Source: a bacterium (GTDB lineage Bacteria > UBP18 > UBA7526). From it: DNA of 38,512 nt. How positions within the stretch are numbered: the first letter of the stretch is position 1; every line of letters starts with the position of its first letter. The DNA lies in the NCBI GenBank assembly GCA_030615855.1, contig JAUWYL010000009.1, forward strand, positions 1 to 38,512. The letters are read 5' to 3'. The position numbers were made by a program, and so were the translations under genes. The notes under the pieces are model-generated. The model searched no databases, had not been told where the DNA came from, and worked only from the letters and a program-made list of their open reading frames with translations. Of the stretch, positions 31,452 to 38,512 are shown piece by piece.

Positions 31452-31935
31452 CACTTTTCCTCACGTATCTCATCAAGCCTCCAAAGGAGATTATCCTCTT
31501 TAAAAATCTTGGGAAGGGCTGAACTCGATAGATTCTCTTTTTAGTAACGTTTCTAATCTCTCCCTTATTCAGATCAATCTGTAGGATGTCGTTCTGCCTC
31601 GCCTCTTTTGCTGCTTCTTTGCTTTCCAATATGGGCAGACCCATATTGATGCAGTTCCTGAAGAAGATTCTGGCAAAGGAGGCAGCGATAACGCAAGAGA
31701 CACTACACCCCTTTATTGCTAAGGGGGCATGCTCCCGGGAACTAGCACAGCCGAAGTTCTTCCCAGCAACGACGATGTCTCCTGGTTTTACCTTCCGGGC
31801 AAAGTTTTTGCTTCTTCCTTCCAGGCAGTGCCTGGCTAATTCTTTGGGATTAGTGGTTACCAGATACTTCGCGGGGATGATCTCATCGGTATTGACATCA
31901 TCCCCGAACTTATGAACCTTTCCCTTAAATTTCAC
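31444..31935 (-). CDS. leuD: 3-isopropylmalate dehydratase small subunit
   Basis: LeuD pairs with LeuC to isomerise isopropylmalate. In 163 residues it has GDDVNTDEIIPAKYL (11-25) and the swivel-domain motif GKNFGCASSREHAPLAIKG (about 58-76), matching the archaeal/LeuD2-type short subunits. The stop overlaps the leuB start. Two small genes lie between it and leuC. Confidence 0.96.
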   Translation of the reverse strand: MKFKGKVHKFGDDVNTDEIIPAKYLVTTNPKELARHCLEGRSKNFARKVKPGDIVVAGKNFGCASSREHAPLAIKGCSVSCVIAASFARIFFRNCINMGLPILESKEAAKEARQNDILQIDLNKGEIRNVTKKRIYRVQPFPRFLKRIISFGGLMRYVRKSDV

Positions 31936-31955
31936 CTAATCAAATCTTCCTTCCA

Positions 31956-32040
31956 TACACGGATGATCACGGATTTTTTACGGATGATCACGGATTAAAT
32001 CCGTGCTAATCTGTGCCTTTTAATCTGTGCCTATCCGTGT
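31956..32040. repeat. Palindromic CGGATGATCACGGATT array upstream of leuD
   Basis: ACACGGATGATCACGGATTT and a second copy are mirrored by AATCCGTGCTAATCTGTG and CTATCCGTGT. The array directly precedes the stop of the small gene at 32043. Confidence 0.8.
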
Positions 32041-32042
32041 AA

Positions 32043-32249
32043 TTAATCAAATTTTGATGCCTCAAGATGTTTCTTAATCTCATCCCTCAAGAGGCCGACG
32101 AGCTCCTCATCCGTTTGCTTGATCTTCTTCCAGATCTCCTGACAGGATGGGCATTCAGCAGCATCTTCGATGCACTTGTCATAGCGGGCAAGTCCTCTTG
32201 ACTTTATGGCCAGGGCTGAGATCAGATTGTAGTTAAGGTTCTTTAACAT
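32043..32249 (-). CDS. Small conserved-looking protein of unknown function
   Basis: This 68-residue protein begins MLKNLNYNLISALAIKSRG and has a CPSC pair near 36-39 with another Cys near 28 (YDKCIEDAAECPSCQEIW), followed by a charged helix. I see no family I can name; three Cys residues suggest metal binding or a disulfide. The start at 32249 has GAGGTGAG upstream. It lies between leuC and leuD with the next small gene six bases away, so it is probably co-transcribed with the leucine genes. Confidence 0.6.
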   Translation of the reverse strand: MLKNLNYNLISALAIKSRGLARYDKCIEDAAECPSCQEIWKKIKQTDEELVGLLRDEIKKHLEASKFD

Positions 32250-32254
32250 CTTTC

Positions 32255-32530
32255 TCACCTCCCTTCTATAGGCTTCATCCCTTCTCTGGCAAAGATGTTT
32301 ACAATATAGTCTTTGCTTATACTTATCCTTTCCACCCTATATTTCCAGGTCTCATGAGCCCGGATAGCAGTGACGGTAGCATCGACTACGACAACAAATT
32401 TCTTGGCGGGATTGAGGGTTACGAAGTCAGGCAGACTTCGGCAACCGGGGGGAAGGGTTACCCAGCCCTCCACCTTACAATTTGGGAGATAGATCACAAT
32501 CTCCTTCTTCTCTCCTTCAATCTCTTCCAT
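32255..32530 (-). CDS. Small protein, DUF6812-like
   Basis: The 91 residues are acidic at the start (MEEIEGEKKEI) and then form a beta-rich domain: VIYLPNCKVEGWVTLPPGCR, SLPDFVTLNPAKKFVVVVDA, and a C-terminal ERISISKDYIVNIFARE. This resembles small predicted proteins with an EG(x)V..P.G.R..D.LN..KF pattern (DUF6812-like); I am not sure of the family. No catalytic residues are evident. It lies between leuC and the Cys-rich small gene, in the leucine cluster. Confidence 0.55.
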   Translation of the reverse strand: MEEIEGEKKEIVIYLPNCKVEGWVTLPPGCRSLPDFVTLNPAKKFVVVVDATVTAIRAHETWKYRVERISISKDYIVNIFAREGMKPIEGR

Positions 32531-32548
32531 TTCTCATTCCTCCTTTGA

Positions 32549-32611
32549 TACACGGATAATCACTGATTCTTTACGGATGGTCACGGATTAAATCCGTGTT
32601 GATCCGTGTTT
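32549..32611. repeat. CGGATAATCACTGATT array between leuC and the small genes
   Basis: The first 48 bases are almost identical to 37731-37779, so two distant gaps share the same array version. The leuC stop (TAA) abuts it. Confidence 0.8.
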
Positions 32612-33909
32612 TAGATTTTTGCGGGATGGGCGATCCTTCCTTTAAGGGCACTGGCAGCAGCAATTGCTGGATTGGAGAGGTAGACCTCTGATTTAGGATG
32701 GCCCATACGGCCTTTAAAGTTCCTGTTTGTGGTTGCTAGGGCCTTTTCCCCTTCTGCTAAGACCCCCATATGGCCACCGAGACAGGGACCACAGGTAGGG
32801 GTAGAAACCACCCCTCCTGCCTCTAAGAATATCTCGGTCAATCCTTCCTTTACTGCCTGAAGATAGATATTCTGTGTAGCAGGAATGATGATGAGTCTTA
32901 TATAAGAGGGGATTTTCCTTCCCTTCAAAACTTTGGCCGCAATTCTCAAATCCTCCATCCTTCCATTGGTGCAGGAGCCGATGACTACCTGATCTAAAGG
33001 GATATTTCCTACTTCACTCACTGGTTTGGTATTTGAAGGTAGATGGGGAAGGGCAACCTGAGGTTCGATCTTGGAGCAATCGTACTTTCTTATCTCACAA
33101 TAATTGGCATCGGGATCGCTCGTTGGCAGTGAACAGTGAACAGTGTCCGCCAGAGGCGGATCAGCCTTCGGCTGAAACAGTGAACAGTGTTTCTTTGCAT
33201 ATTCGAGAGTGATTTTGTCGGGAGCAATAATTCCTGACTTTGCTCCGGCCTCGATGGCCATATTACACATACTGAATCTAGAATCCATGGAAAGGCTGGA
33301 GACCGCCTCTCCGGTAAATTCCATGGTTTTATATAGGGCGCCATCTACCCCAATATCACCAATAGTGTAGAGGATGAGGTCCTTCCCACTCACCCATTTG
33401 TTTAGTTTTCCACGATAGATGAATCTTATTGTCTCTGGAACCTTGAACCAGAGTTTCCCAGTAATCATTACTGCTGCTAAGTCTGTCGAACCCACGCCAG
33501 CAGAAAAAGCACCCAAAGCACCATAGGTACAGGTATGACTATCTGCACCAATGATTAAATCCCCGGGCCCTACAATTCCCTGTTCAGGAAGGAGAGCATG
33601 CTCTATCCCCATCCTCCCCACATCAAAGTAATATTTAAGATTCTGTTCTTTAGCAAAGTCCCTTAAGATCTTCGCTTGTTGGGCAGAAGGAGCATCCTTA
33701 TTGGGAGTGAAGTGATCGGGAACTAAGACGACTTTGCTTCTGTCAAAGACCTTCTTTACCCCGGACTTTCTAAACTCCTCTATAGCCAGGGGGGCGGTGA
33801 TATCATTCCCTAAAGCAATATCTACCTTGGCCTCAATGAACTCCCCTGGCTCCACCCTCTTCTTTCCCGCATGGGCAGCCAGTATCTTCTCTGTTATGGT
33901 AAGACCCAC
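32611..33909 (-). CDS. leuC: 3-isopropylmalate dehydratase large subunit
   Basis: LeuC is the [4Fe-4S] subunit of isopropylmalate isomerase. The cluster cysteines lie in GSCTNGR and [22 protein letters not shown] (about 123-135) is also diagnostic. It uses a GTG start at 33909 with GAAGGA upstream. The 432 residues include about 23 extra residues near 240-262 ([13 protein letters not shown]), coded by a repeat of CAGTGAACAGTG words enclosing two small hairpins (33127-33190). LeuA lies upstream beyond a 230-base gap of repeats. Confidence 0.95.
   Translation of the reverse strand: MGLTITEKILAAHAGKKRVEPGEFIEAKVDIALGNDITAPLAIEEFRKSGVKKVFDRSKVVLVPDHFTPNKDAPSAQQAKILRDFAKEQNLKYYFDVGRMGIEHALLPEQGIVGPGDLIIGADSHTCTYGALGAFSAGVGSTDLAAVMITGKLWFKVPETIRFIYRGKLNKWVSGKDLILYTIGDIGVDGALYKTMEFTGEAVSSLSMDSRFSMCNMAIEAGAKSGIIAPDKITLEYAKKHCSLFQPKADPPLADTVHCSLPTSDPDANYCEIRKYDCSKIEPQVALPHLPSNTKPVSEVGNIPLDQVVIGSCTNGRMEDLRIAAKVLKGRKIPSYIRLIIIPATQNIYLQAVKEGLTEIFLEAGGVVSTPTCGPCLGGHMGVLAEGEKALATTNRNFKGRMGHPKSEVYLSNPAIAAASALKGRIAHPAKI
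33127..33190. repeat. CAGTGAA words around two hairpins, in-frame insert in leuC
   Basis: CAGTGAACAGTGAACAGTG, then hairpins TCCGCCAGAGGCGGA and CAGCCTTCGGCTG, then AACAGTGAACAGTG. The whole is translated without a stop. It encodes the insert before the TSDPDANY segment. Composite structure (direct repeats outside, hairpins inside) resembles a small mobile repeat. Confidence 0.75.
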
Positions 33910-33941
33910 AATAAATCCTTCGGATTAAAAGTTAACAGTTT

Positions 33942-34051
33942 ACCCCGTAAGACTTTTTAGCTAAAAACTTTTTCAGTCAGTTATATAATTATTATTCACG
34001 CTACTGAACCCTCAGAATTGGCAATAACTTTTCTGAAAAGTCCAACGGGGT
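33942..34051. repeat. 110-bp block with imperfect ACCCCGT... inverted ends
   Basis: ACCCCGTAAGACTTTT (33942) is matched by the inverted AAAAGTCCAACGGGGT (ends 34051) with two mismatches. Length and first six bases equal those of the elements at 1318 and 11123, but the interior is not alike. Confidence 0.55.
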
Positions 34052-34141
34052 TTACAGTGTACGGTTCACAGTAAAAAATTTAGAAAGGAAAGACTGTTAG
34101 ATATCGCTTTACTAACTGGTTACTGTAAACTATTGCTATAC

Positions 34142-35656
34142 TTATCGCCTCCGATAGACGAGACGATTCAGGGCATTGATATAGGCCTTGGCTGAAGCCT
34201 CAATGACATCTGTTGAAGCACCATGGCCAGTAATGGTCTCTCCTTTACTCTCTATCTTTACGATGACCTCTCCTAAGGCCTCCTTACCACCGGTCACTCC
34301 CCTTAGAGCATAGTCAACTAATCTGCACTTTATCTTAATAATCTTATCTATCGCTTTGTAGCAGGCATCTACTGGACCATCACCAGTGGCCGTCTCTTCA
34401 ATTATCTTGCCTTTTTTCTTTATTCTAATTCTCGCCTCTGGAGTGACCTTTGTTCCGCTTCTAATCTCCATATCCTCTAAGATAAAGGTATCGGGAATCA
34501 TACGGACCTCGTCCTCAATGATGGCCTCCAGGTCCTCATCAAAGACCTCTTTCTTCTTATCTGCTAAACTCTTGAATCGGACGAAGGCCTTATTCAAGTC
34601 TTCGTTAGAAAGCTCAGTATAGCCCAGTTCCTCCAATCTCTTCCTGAAGGCATGCCTTCCCGAGTGTTTCCCCAGGACCAACTTGGTCCCGGCAATGCCT
34701 ACCGACTGGGGGGTCATGATCTCATAGGTGATCCTCTTTGCCAATACCCCATGCTGATGGATCCCTGCCTCATGGGCAAATGCATTGGCACCCACGATGG
34801 CCTTATTGGGCTGAACCAAAATCCCGGTAAGACCACTTACTAATCTTGACGTCTTATAGATCTCCTTGGTCTTTATTCCGGTTACTTTATTGAAAGTATC
34901 TTTCCTGGTCCTCAGGGCCATAACGATCTCCTCTAATGAGGCATTCCCGGCTCTCTCCCCAATGCCGTTTATGGTGCACTCCACCTGGGTAGCACCATTC
35001 AAGATGGCTGCTAAGGAGTTGGCCACTGCCAGGCCTAAGTCATTGTGGCAGTGGATGCTTATTACTGCCTGGCCGATATTGGGAACCTCTTGAGTTATTC
35101 CTCTAATTAATTTTCCAAACTCTACTGGCGTAGCATAGCCCACGGTATCGGGAATGTTGACTGTCGTTGCTCCGGCATCGATTACTGCCTCTACTACTTG
35201 ATATAAGAATTGGGGCTCTGTCCTTGAGGCATCCTCTGGAGAGAATTCAACATCATTGGTAAACTTCTTGGCATACTTCACCCCTTCTACAGCAAGCCTT
35301 AAGATTTCCTCCTTGGCCTTTTTTAGTTTATACTTCATATGAATCTTTGAGGTGGCTAAGAAGACATGGATCCTGGGCTTCTTAGAATACTTTACCGCAT
35401 TCCAGGCCCTTTGTATATCCTCCTTCTTGGCCCTTGCCAATCCAGTGATGATGGGCCCTTTCACTTCCTTGGCGACAAGCTTTACTGCCTCAAAGTCACC
35501 GGGTGAGGAGATGGGAAAGCCGCCCTCAATGATATCCACCCCTAATCTTGCGAGCTGCTTGGCAATCTCTAACTTCTCCTGGATATTCAAACTCGCCCCT
35601 GGGGATTGTTCTCCATCTCTCAGGGTAGTATCAAAAATCAATATCCGCTCAGCCAT
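34142..35656 (-). CDS. leuA: 2-isopropylmalate synthase
   Basis: LeuA condenses acetyl-CoA with 2-oxoisovalerate, the first committed leucine step. From ATG 35656 (AAGGAGA upstream) it has 504 residues. The metal-binding and substrate signatures are [14 protein letters not shown] (6-19), [13 protein letters not shown] and [21 protein letters not shown] follows. The C-terminal part (about 390-504) is the LeuA allosteric domain with the [20 protein letters not shown] end, so leucine feedback is expected. The frame is open 20 codons further but runs into repeat DNA. Confidence 0.96.
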   Translation of the reverse strand: MAERILIFDTTLRDGEQSPGASLNIQEKLEIAKQLARLGVDIIEGGFPISSPGDFEAVKLVAKEVKGPIITGLARAKKEDIQRAWNAVKYSKKPRIHVFLATSKIHMKYKLKKAKEEILRLAVEGVKYAKKFTNDVEFSPEDASRTEPQFLYQVVEAVIDAGATTVNIPDTVGYATPVEFGKLIRGITQEVPNIGQAVISIHCHNDLGLAVANSLAAILNGATQVECTINGIGERAGNASLEEIVMALRTRKDTFNKVTGIKTKEIYKTSRLVSGLTGILVQPNKAIVGANAFAHEAGIHQHGVLAKRITYEIMTPQSVGIAGTKLVLGKHSGRHAFRKRLEELGYTELSNEDLNKAFVRFKSLADKKKEVFDEDLEAIIEDEVRMIPDTFILEDMEIRSGTKVTPEARIRIKKKGKIIEETATGDGPVDACYKAIDKIIKIKCRLVDYALRGVTGGKEALGEVIVKIESKGETITGHGASTDVIEASAKAYINALNRLVYRRR

Positions 35657-35678
35657 CTCTTTTCTCCTTATAATTAAT

Positions 35679-35767
35679 ACACTGATTAGCACTGATTCTA
35701 TTATACGGATTAGCACTGATTTAATCTGTGCTCATCTGTCTCTTTCAATCCGTGCTCATCCGTGCTT
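35679..35767. repeat. CTGATTAGCACTGATT array between ilvC and leuA
   Basis: ACACTGATTAGCACTGATT and ACGGATTAGCACTGATTT are followed by AATCTGTGCTCATCTGT and AATCCGTGCTCATCCGTGC. The last two codons of ilvC (His-Gly) and its TGA stop are written in this repeat. Confidence 0.8.
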
Positions 35768-36754
35768 TTTTATGAAGGGCATCATGCTGCGTAGTTCCTT
35801 GCCCACCTTCTCTATTAAGTGCTTCTTCTCCCTCTCTCTCAGTTCATTGAACTTCGGGCACCCCTTTTCATTCTCAGCGATCCATTCCTTAGCAAAGGAG
35901 CCGTCTTTAACTTCAGATAGTATCTTCTTCATCTCGTCTCGAACTGCCTGAGTAATGACTCTCTTTCCTCTGGTAAGATCGCCATATTCTGCGGTATCCG
36001 AGACGGAGTATCTCATCCAAGTAATTCCTCCTTCATAGATGAGGTCGGTGATGAGTTTTAGCTCATGTAAACATTCGAAGTAGGCGATCTCTGGCTGGTA
36101 TCCTGCTTCAACTAAGGTGTCGAAGGCAGATTTAATGAGCTCGCTTACTCCTCCACAGAGGATGACCTGCTCCCCGAAGAGGTCGGTCTCTGTCTCCTCA
36201 GTGAAGGTGGTCTCGATTACTCCCGCCCGGGTGCAACCGATCCCCTTAGCATAGGCCAAGGCGATATCCTTCGCCTTTCCCGTATAATCCTGCTCCACAG
36301 CAACCAGGGCTGGGGTCCCTTTCCCTTCAGTAAACATTCTTCTCACTAAATGGCCTGGCCCCTTGGGAGCAATCATGAAGACATCGATATTCTTGGGAGG
36401 AACGATCTCTTTGAACCTAATATTGAAGCCATGGGAAAAGGCCAAAGCATTCCCTTCCTTTAAATGGGGTTCAATATCCTTCTTATATACCTTACCTTGA
36501 GCGGTATCTGGTATCAGAATCTGGATGATATCTGCCTCCTTCGCTGCTTGAGCACAAGGAACTGGCTTAAAGCCATGTTTTGCTGCCAGTTGATAATTAT
36601 CTGTTCCTTCCACTTCACTCACTATGACATCGAGTCCTGAATCCCTCAGGTTTTGGGCCTGGGCATGACCCTGTGAACCATAGCCAATGATGGCGATTCT
36701 TTTCCTTTTCAAGAGATCCAAATTAGCATCCTTCTCATAATAGACTTTTGCCAT
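35756..36754 (-). CDS. ilvC: Ketol-acid reductoisomerase
   Basis: IlvC isomerises and reduces acetolactate in valine/isoleucine synthesis. From ATG 36754, with GGGAGG upstream, it has 332 residues, class I length. [17 protein letters not shown] (about 24-40) binds NAD(P)[11 protein letters not shown] follows, and [17 protein letters not shown] with its Mg-binding Asp and Glu precedes [11 protein letters not shown]. Repeats and a GxxExxY gene separate it from ilvN. Its C-terminal codons are repeat-derived. Confidence 0.97.
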   Translation of the reverse strand: MAKVYYEKDANLDLLKRKRIAIIGYGSQGHAQAQNLRDSGLDVIVSEVEGTDNYQLAAKHGFKPVPCAQAAKEADIIQILIPDTAQGKVYKKDIEPHLKEGNALAFSHGFNIRFKEIVPPKNIDVFMIAPKGPGHLVRRMFTEGKGTPALVAVEQDYTGKAKDIALAYAKGIGCTRAGVIETTFTEETETDLFGEQVILCGGVSELIKSAFDTLVEAGYQPEIAYFECLHELKLITDLIYEGGITWMRYSVSDTAEYGDLTRGKRVITQAVRDEMKKILSEVKDGSFAKEWIAENEKGCPKFNELREREKKHLIEKVGKELRSMMPFIKKHG

Positions 36755-36776
36755 TCCATACCTCCCTTCGGTCGAT

Positions 36777-36816
36777 GCACTGATTAGCACCGATTACTAC
36801 GGATTAGCACTGATTA
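36777..36816. repeat. GATTAGCACTGATT array between the second GxxExxY gene and ilvC
   Basis: GCACTGATTAGCACCGATT and GGATTAGCACTGATTAGCC run into the TAA stop of the GxxExxY gene (36814-36816). Confidence 0.8.
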
Positions 36817-37200
36817 GCCATAAATTTTTCGTTTTACTTCCAGTCTTCTGGCTCCGAAGTTTGCTAATAGAACCAGTCTATATTTGGAGCCCCTAACATA
36901 GTAATAAATCTGATCCAGCATTGTTTTTGCTATGGCAGGAACCGCTTTTATCTCAAGGATTACTTTATCATCTATGATGAAATCAGGTTTATAGATACCT
37001 ACTGTTTCTCCCCGATAGGTTACTTTAAGTACCTTTTCTGTTTTAAATGGTATTTTTAGATGTTTAAGTTCAATGGCTATAGCATTATGGTAGACTGTTT
37101 CCTTATGCACCGGACCTAATGCTTTATGAATCTCATACAAGGCCCCTCTTATTTTATATGTCAAACCTTCATATAATAGTTGTCGTTTTTCTGTGCTCAT
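36814..37200 (-). CDS. GxxExxY protein, PD-(D/E)XK nuclease-like fold (copy 2)
   Basis: This 128-residue protein is homologous to copy 1 over its whole length (LTYKIRGALYEIHKALGP, PDFIIDDKVILEIKAVPA, YYYVRGSKYRLVLLANFGAR). The Asp-Glu-Lys site is kept (PDF...EIK), but the family motif has Val for the first Gly (VHKETVY). Its start, ATG-AGC-ACA, lies in the repeat word GGATGAGCACAG, so the first three residues are repeat-coded. Its TAA stop opens the downstream array. It separates ilvN from ilvC. The two copies differ enough to be separate arrivals or old duplicates. Confidence 0.9.
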   Translation of the reverse strand: MSTEKRQLLYEGLTYKIRGALYEIHKALGPVHKETVYHNAIAIELKHLKIPFKTEKVLKVTYRGETVGIYKPDFIIDDKVILEIKAVPAIAKTMLDQIYYYVRGSKYRLVLLANFGARRLEVKRKIYG

Positions 37201-37230
37201 CCGTTACTCAATCCGTGCTAATCCGTGTCT
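37191..37230. repeat. GTGCTCATCCGTTACTCAATCC array upstream of the second GxxExxY gene
   Basis: CTGTGCTCATCCGTTAC and CAATCCGTGCTAATCCGTG enclose the GxxExxY start codon and lead up to the ilvN stop (37233). Confidence 0.8.
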
Positions 37231-37232
37231 AT

Positions 37233-37715
37233 TTATTTGCTGCCCTTAGGCAGGGCGATCTTGCCCGTGCGACTCAAGGTCTTTATGCCAAAGGGTCTTA
37301 AGAGATCTAAAATAGTTTGGATCCTATCCTCTTCTCCCACGATTTCGATGGTTATCGTCTTCTCTCCCACGTCAGCGATCCTGGCCTCGGGAAAGTTATT
37401 GACGACCTGCAGGATCTGGGGTTTGGTTCCCTTTGTTAGCGCGATCTTGACCAATAATAGCTCTCTTGCGATGGGCTTCTCCCCCACGAAGTCAGCGATT
37501 TTGATGACATCGATTAGTTTATGGAGCTGCTTCGTCACCTGTTCTAAGACCCGGTCATCTCCCTCCACAACTAAGGTCATTCTTGAAGTATCCGGGTTCT
37601 CTGTCTCCCCCACTGCCAGAGAATTGATATTGAATCCCCTTGCGCTGAATAGCCCAGAGATCCTTGCCAGAACCCCCGGTTTATTCTCTACCAAAACATT
37701 AATGATATGCTTCAT
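37233..37715 (-). CDS. ilvN: Acetolactate synthase small (regulatory) subunit
   Basis: IlvN binds valine and regulates the large subunit. The 160 residues begin with the ACT domain (HIINVLVENKPGVLARISGL, FSARGFNINSLAVGETE, about 3-40) followed by the second domain with LVKIALTK and ITIEIVGEEDRI. No repeat insert is present. It is 75 bases from ilvB across a CGGATT array and is probably co-transcribed. Confidence 0.96.
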   Translation of the reverse strand: MKHIINVLVENKPGVLARISGLFSARGFNINSLAVGETENPDTSRMTLVVEGDDRVLEQVTKQLHKLIDVIKIADFVGEKPIARELLLVKIALTKGTKPQILQVVNNFPEARIADVGEKTITIEIVGEEDRIQTILDLLRPFGIKTLSRTGKIALPKGSK

Positions 37716-37728
37716 TCTTCACCTCCGG

Positions 37729-37788
37729 TGCACGGATAATCACTGATTCTTTACGGATGGTCACGGATTTAATCCGTGCTCATCTGTT
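37729..37788. repeat. CGGATAATCACTGATT array between ilvB and ilvN
   Basis: Near-identical to 32549-32611 over its first 48 bases, with an ATCCGTGCTCATCTG end that touches the ilvB stop (37791). Confidence 0.8.
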
Positions 37789-37790
37789 AT

Positions 37791-38512
37791 TTAAGCGAGG
37801 CCGCGGAGCATCTCAGTGAGAGGTGCTCCACCAGGAACCATGGGAAAGACATTCGCCTCTGGATCGACGATAAAGTCTAAGACTACTGGCTTATTGATGG
37901 AGATCGCTTTCTTCAGGGCAGGAACAACCTCTTTATCCTTCTCCACCCTGATTCCCACTGCTCCATAGGCCTCGGCTACTTTGACAAAGTCCGGATTTCC
38001 ACTCAAATCAACGGCAGAGTATCTCCTCTTATAGAAGAGTTCCTGCCACTGTCTGACCAGACCCAAATAGCCATTATCCAAAATAGCCACCTTTACCGGT
38101 ATCTTATTATGGACACAGGTAGCCAGTTCCTGAATGTTCATTTGAAAACTTCCATCCCCAGCAATATCGAAGACGACCTTCTTTGGACAACCCACCTTGG
38201 CCCCGATGCTCGCGGGAAAGCCATAGCCCATGGTGCCCAGTCCACCAGAGGATAGGAAGGTCCGGGGCTTGGTATACTGATAATACTGGGCAGCCCACAT
38301 CTGGTTCTGACCCACCTCAGTAGCGATAATGGCCTCACCCTCAGTCACCTCATAGATTTTCTCCACAACGTATTGAGGCTTCAGCTTTCCGCCCTTTGTA
38401 TAGGTCAGGGGATGGTTGTTCTTCCACTGCGCAATCTGCTTTAACCAGGCAGATATCTTGGGTTTAGTGACGATCTTGTTGAGTTCTCTTAAGACGTTCT
38501 TCACATCCCCCA
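37791..38512 (-). CDS. ilvB: Acetolactate synthase large subunit, C-terminal part
   Basis: Only the last 240 codons are in the window; the frame continues past 38512 with no start. This is the thiamine-diphosphate-binding domain: EVGQNQMWAAQYY, SSGGLGTMGYGFPASIGAK, then the ThDP motif DIAGDGSFQMNIQEL with downstream LDNGYLGLVRQWQELF. It makes acetolactate, with IlvN. It heads the ilv-leu cluster as far as visible. Confidence 0.96.
   Translation of the reverse strand, partial: GDVKNVLRELNKIVTKPKISAWLKQIAQWKNNHPLTYTKGGKLKPQYVVEKIYEVTEGEAIIATEVGQNQMWAAQYYQYTKPRTFLSSGGLGTMGYGFPASIGAKVGCPKKVVFDIAGDGSFQMNIQELATCVHNKIPVKVAILDNGYLGLVRQWQELFYKRRYSAVDLSGNPDFVKVAEAYGAVGIRVEKDKEVVPALKKAISINKPVVLDFIVDPEANVFPMVPGGAPLTEMLRGLA

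Noticed and set aside
35657-35716. Longer LeuA start
   Set aside because: The extension is encoded by repeat-rich DNA and AAGGAGA precedes the inner ATG, where family similarity begins.

Overview
This is a bacterial chromosome segment in which every protein gene I can support, and both tRNA genes, lie on the minus strand. It is almost entirely anabolic: branched-chain amino acids (ilvB-ilvN-ilvC-leuA-leuC-leuD-leuB), the aspartate family (asd, dapA, dapB, lysA), the complete acetylated arginine route (argC, argJ, argB, argD, argF, argG, argH), folate (folB, folK), ribosomal proteins L13-S9, glutamyl-tRNA synthetase and TruA. The dense one-strand layout, rplM-rpsI next to argC-argJ, DUF2089 and SPFH/NfeD genes, and the abundance of short degenerate repeats recall uncultured Omnitrophota-like candidate-phylum genomes. 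That placement is an impression from gene content only.

Layout in transcription order (high to low coordinates): 38512-30396 ilv/leu cluster, with a PD-(D/E)XK (GxxExxY) gene between ilvN and ilvC and two small unknown genes between leuC and leuD; 30343-28890 Nudix and asd; 28651-25256 a DUF2089 regulator, a CPBP protease and two membrane proteins sharing one N-terminal module; 24878-24045 truA between two copies of a 157-bp hairpin repeat; 23717-22364 nfeD-SPFH; 22040-21194 rplM-rpsI; 20987-17144 argC-argJ-gltX; 17011-14691 tRNA-Gln, a small membrane protein, an AT-rich stretch with HEPN-like and PIN genes, and tRNA-Glu; 14563-12166 an M48 protease and LemA; 12085-4688 argB-argD-argF-argG-argH-lysA with a four-helix-bundle gene inside; 4573-1445 dapA, a second GxxExxY gene, dapB, a FAH-family remnant, folB and folK; 1319-1 an oligopeptide-binding lipoprotein running off the window.

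The most unusual property is repeat invasion. Thirteen intergenic gaps hold arrays built from the word AATCCGTG or its complement. Both GxxExxY nuclease genes are bracketed by these arrays, so their stop codons, and in one case the start codon, lie in repeat sequence. A four-helix-bundle gene is bracketed in the same way by a different word (ATGCGTT). Eight further short repeats or palindromes appear as in-frame extra peptides in conserved enzymes (DapA, LysA, ArgG, ArgJ, TruA twice, Asd, LeuC). A separate 110-bp element with 14-bp inverted ends occurs twice, each time supplying the Shine-Dalgarno and GTG start of the next gene. A 36-bp copy of the 5' half of tRNA-Glu, ending exactly in the anticodon loop, marks a probable insertion carrying the PIN gene.

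The metabolic genes work as one amino-acid block: Asd feeds DapA/DapB and LysA, the Arg enzymes form a complete acetyl cycle with ArgJ, and the Leu/Ilv enzymes form one near-continuous cluster. Close spacing and start/stop overlaps support co-transcription within sub-blocks.
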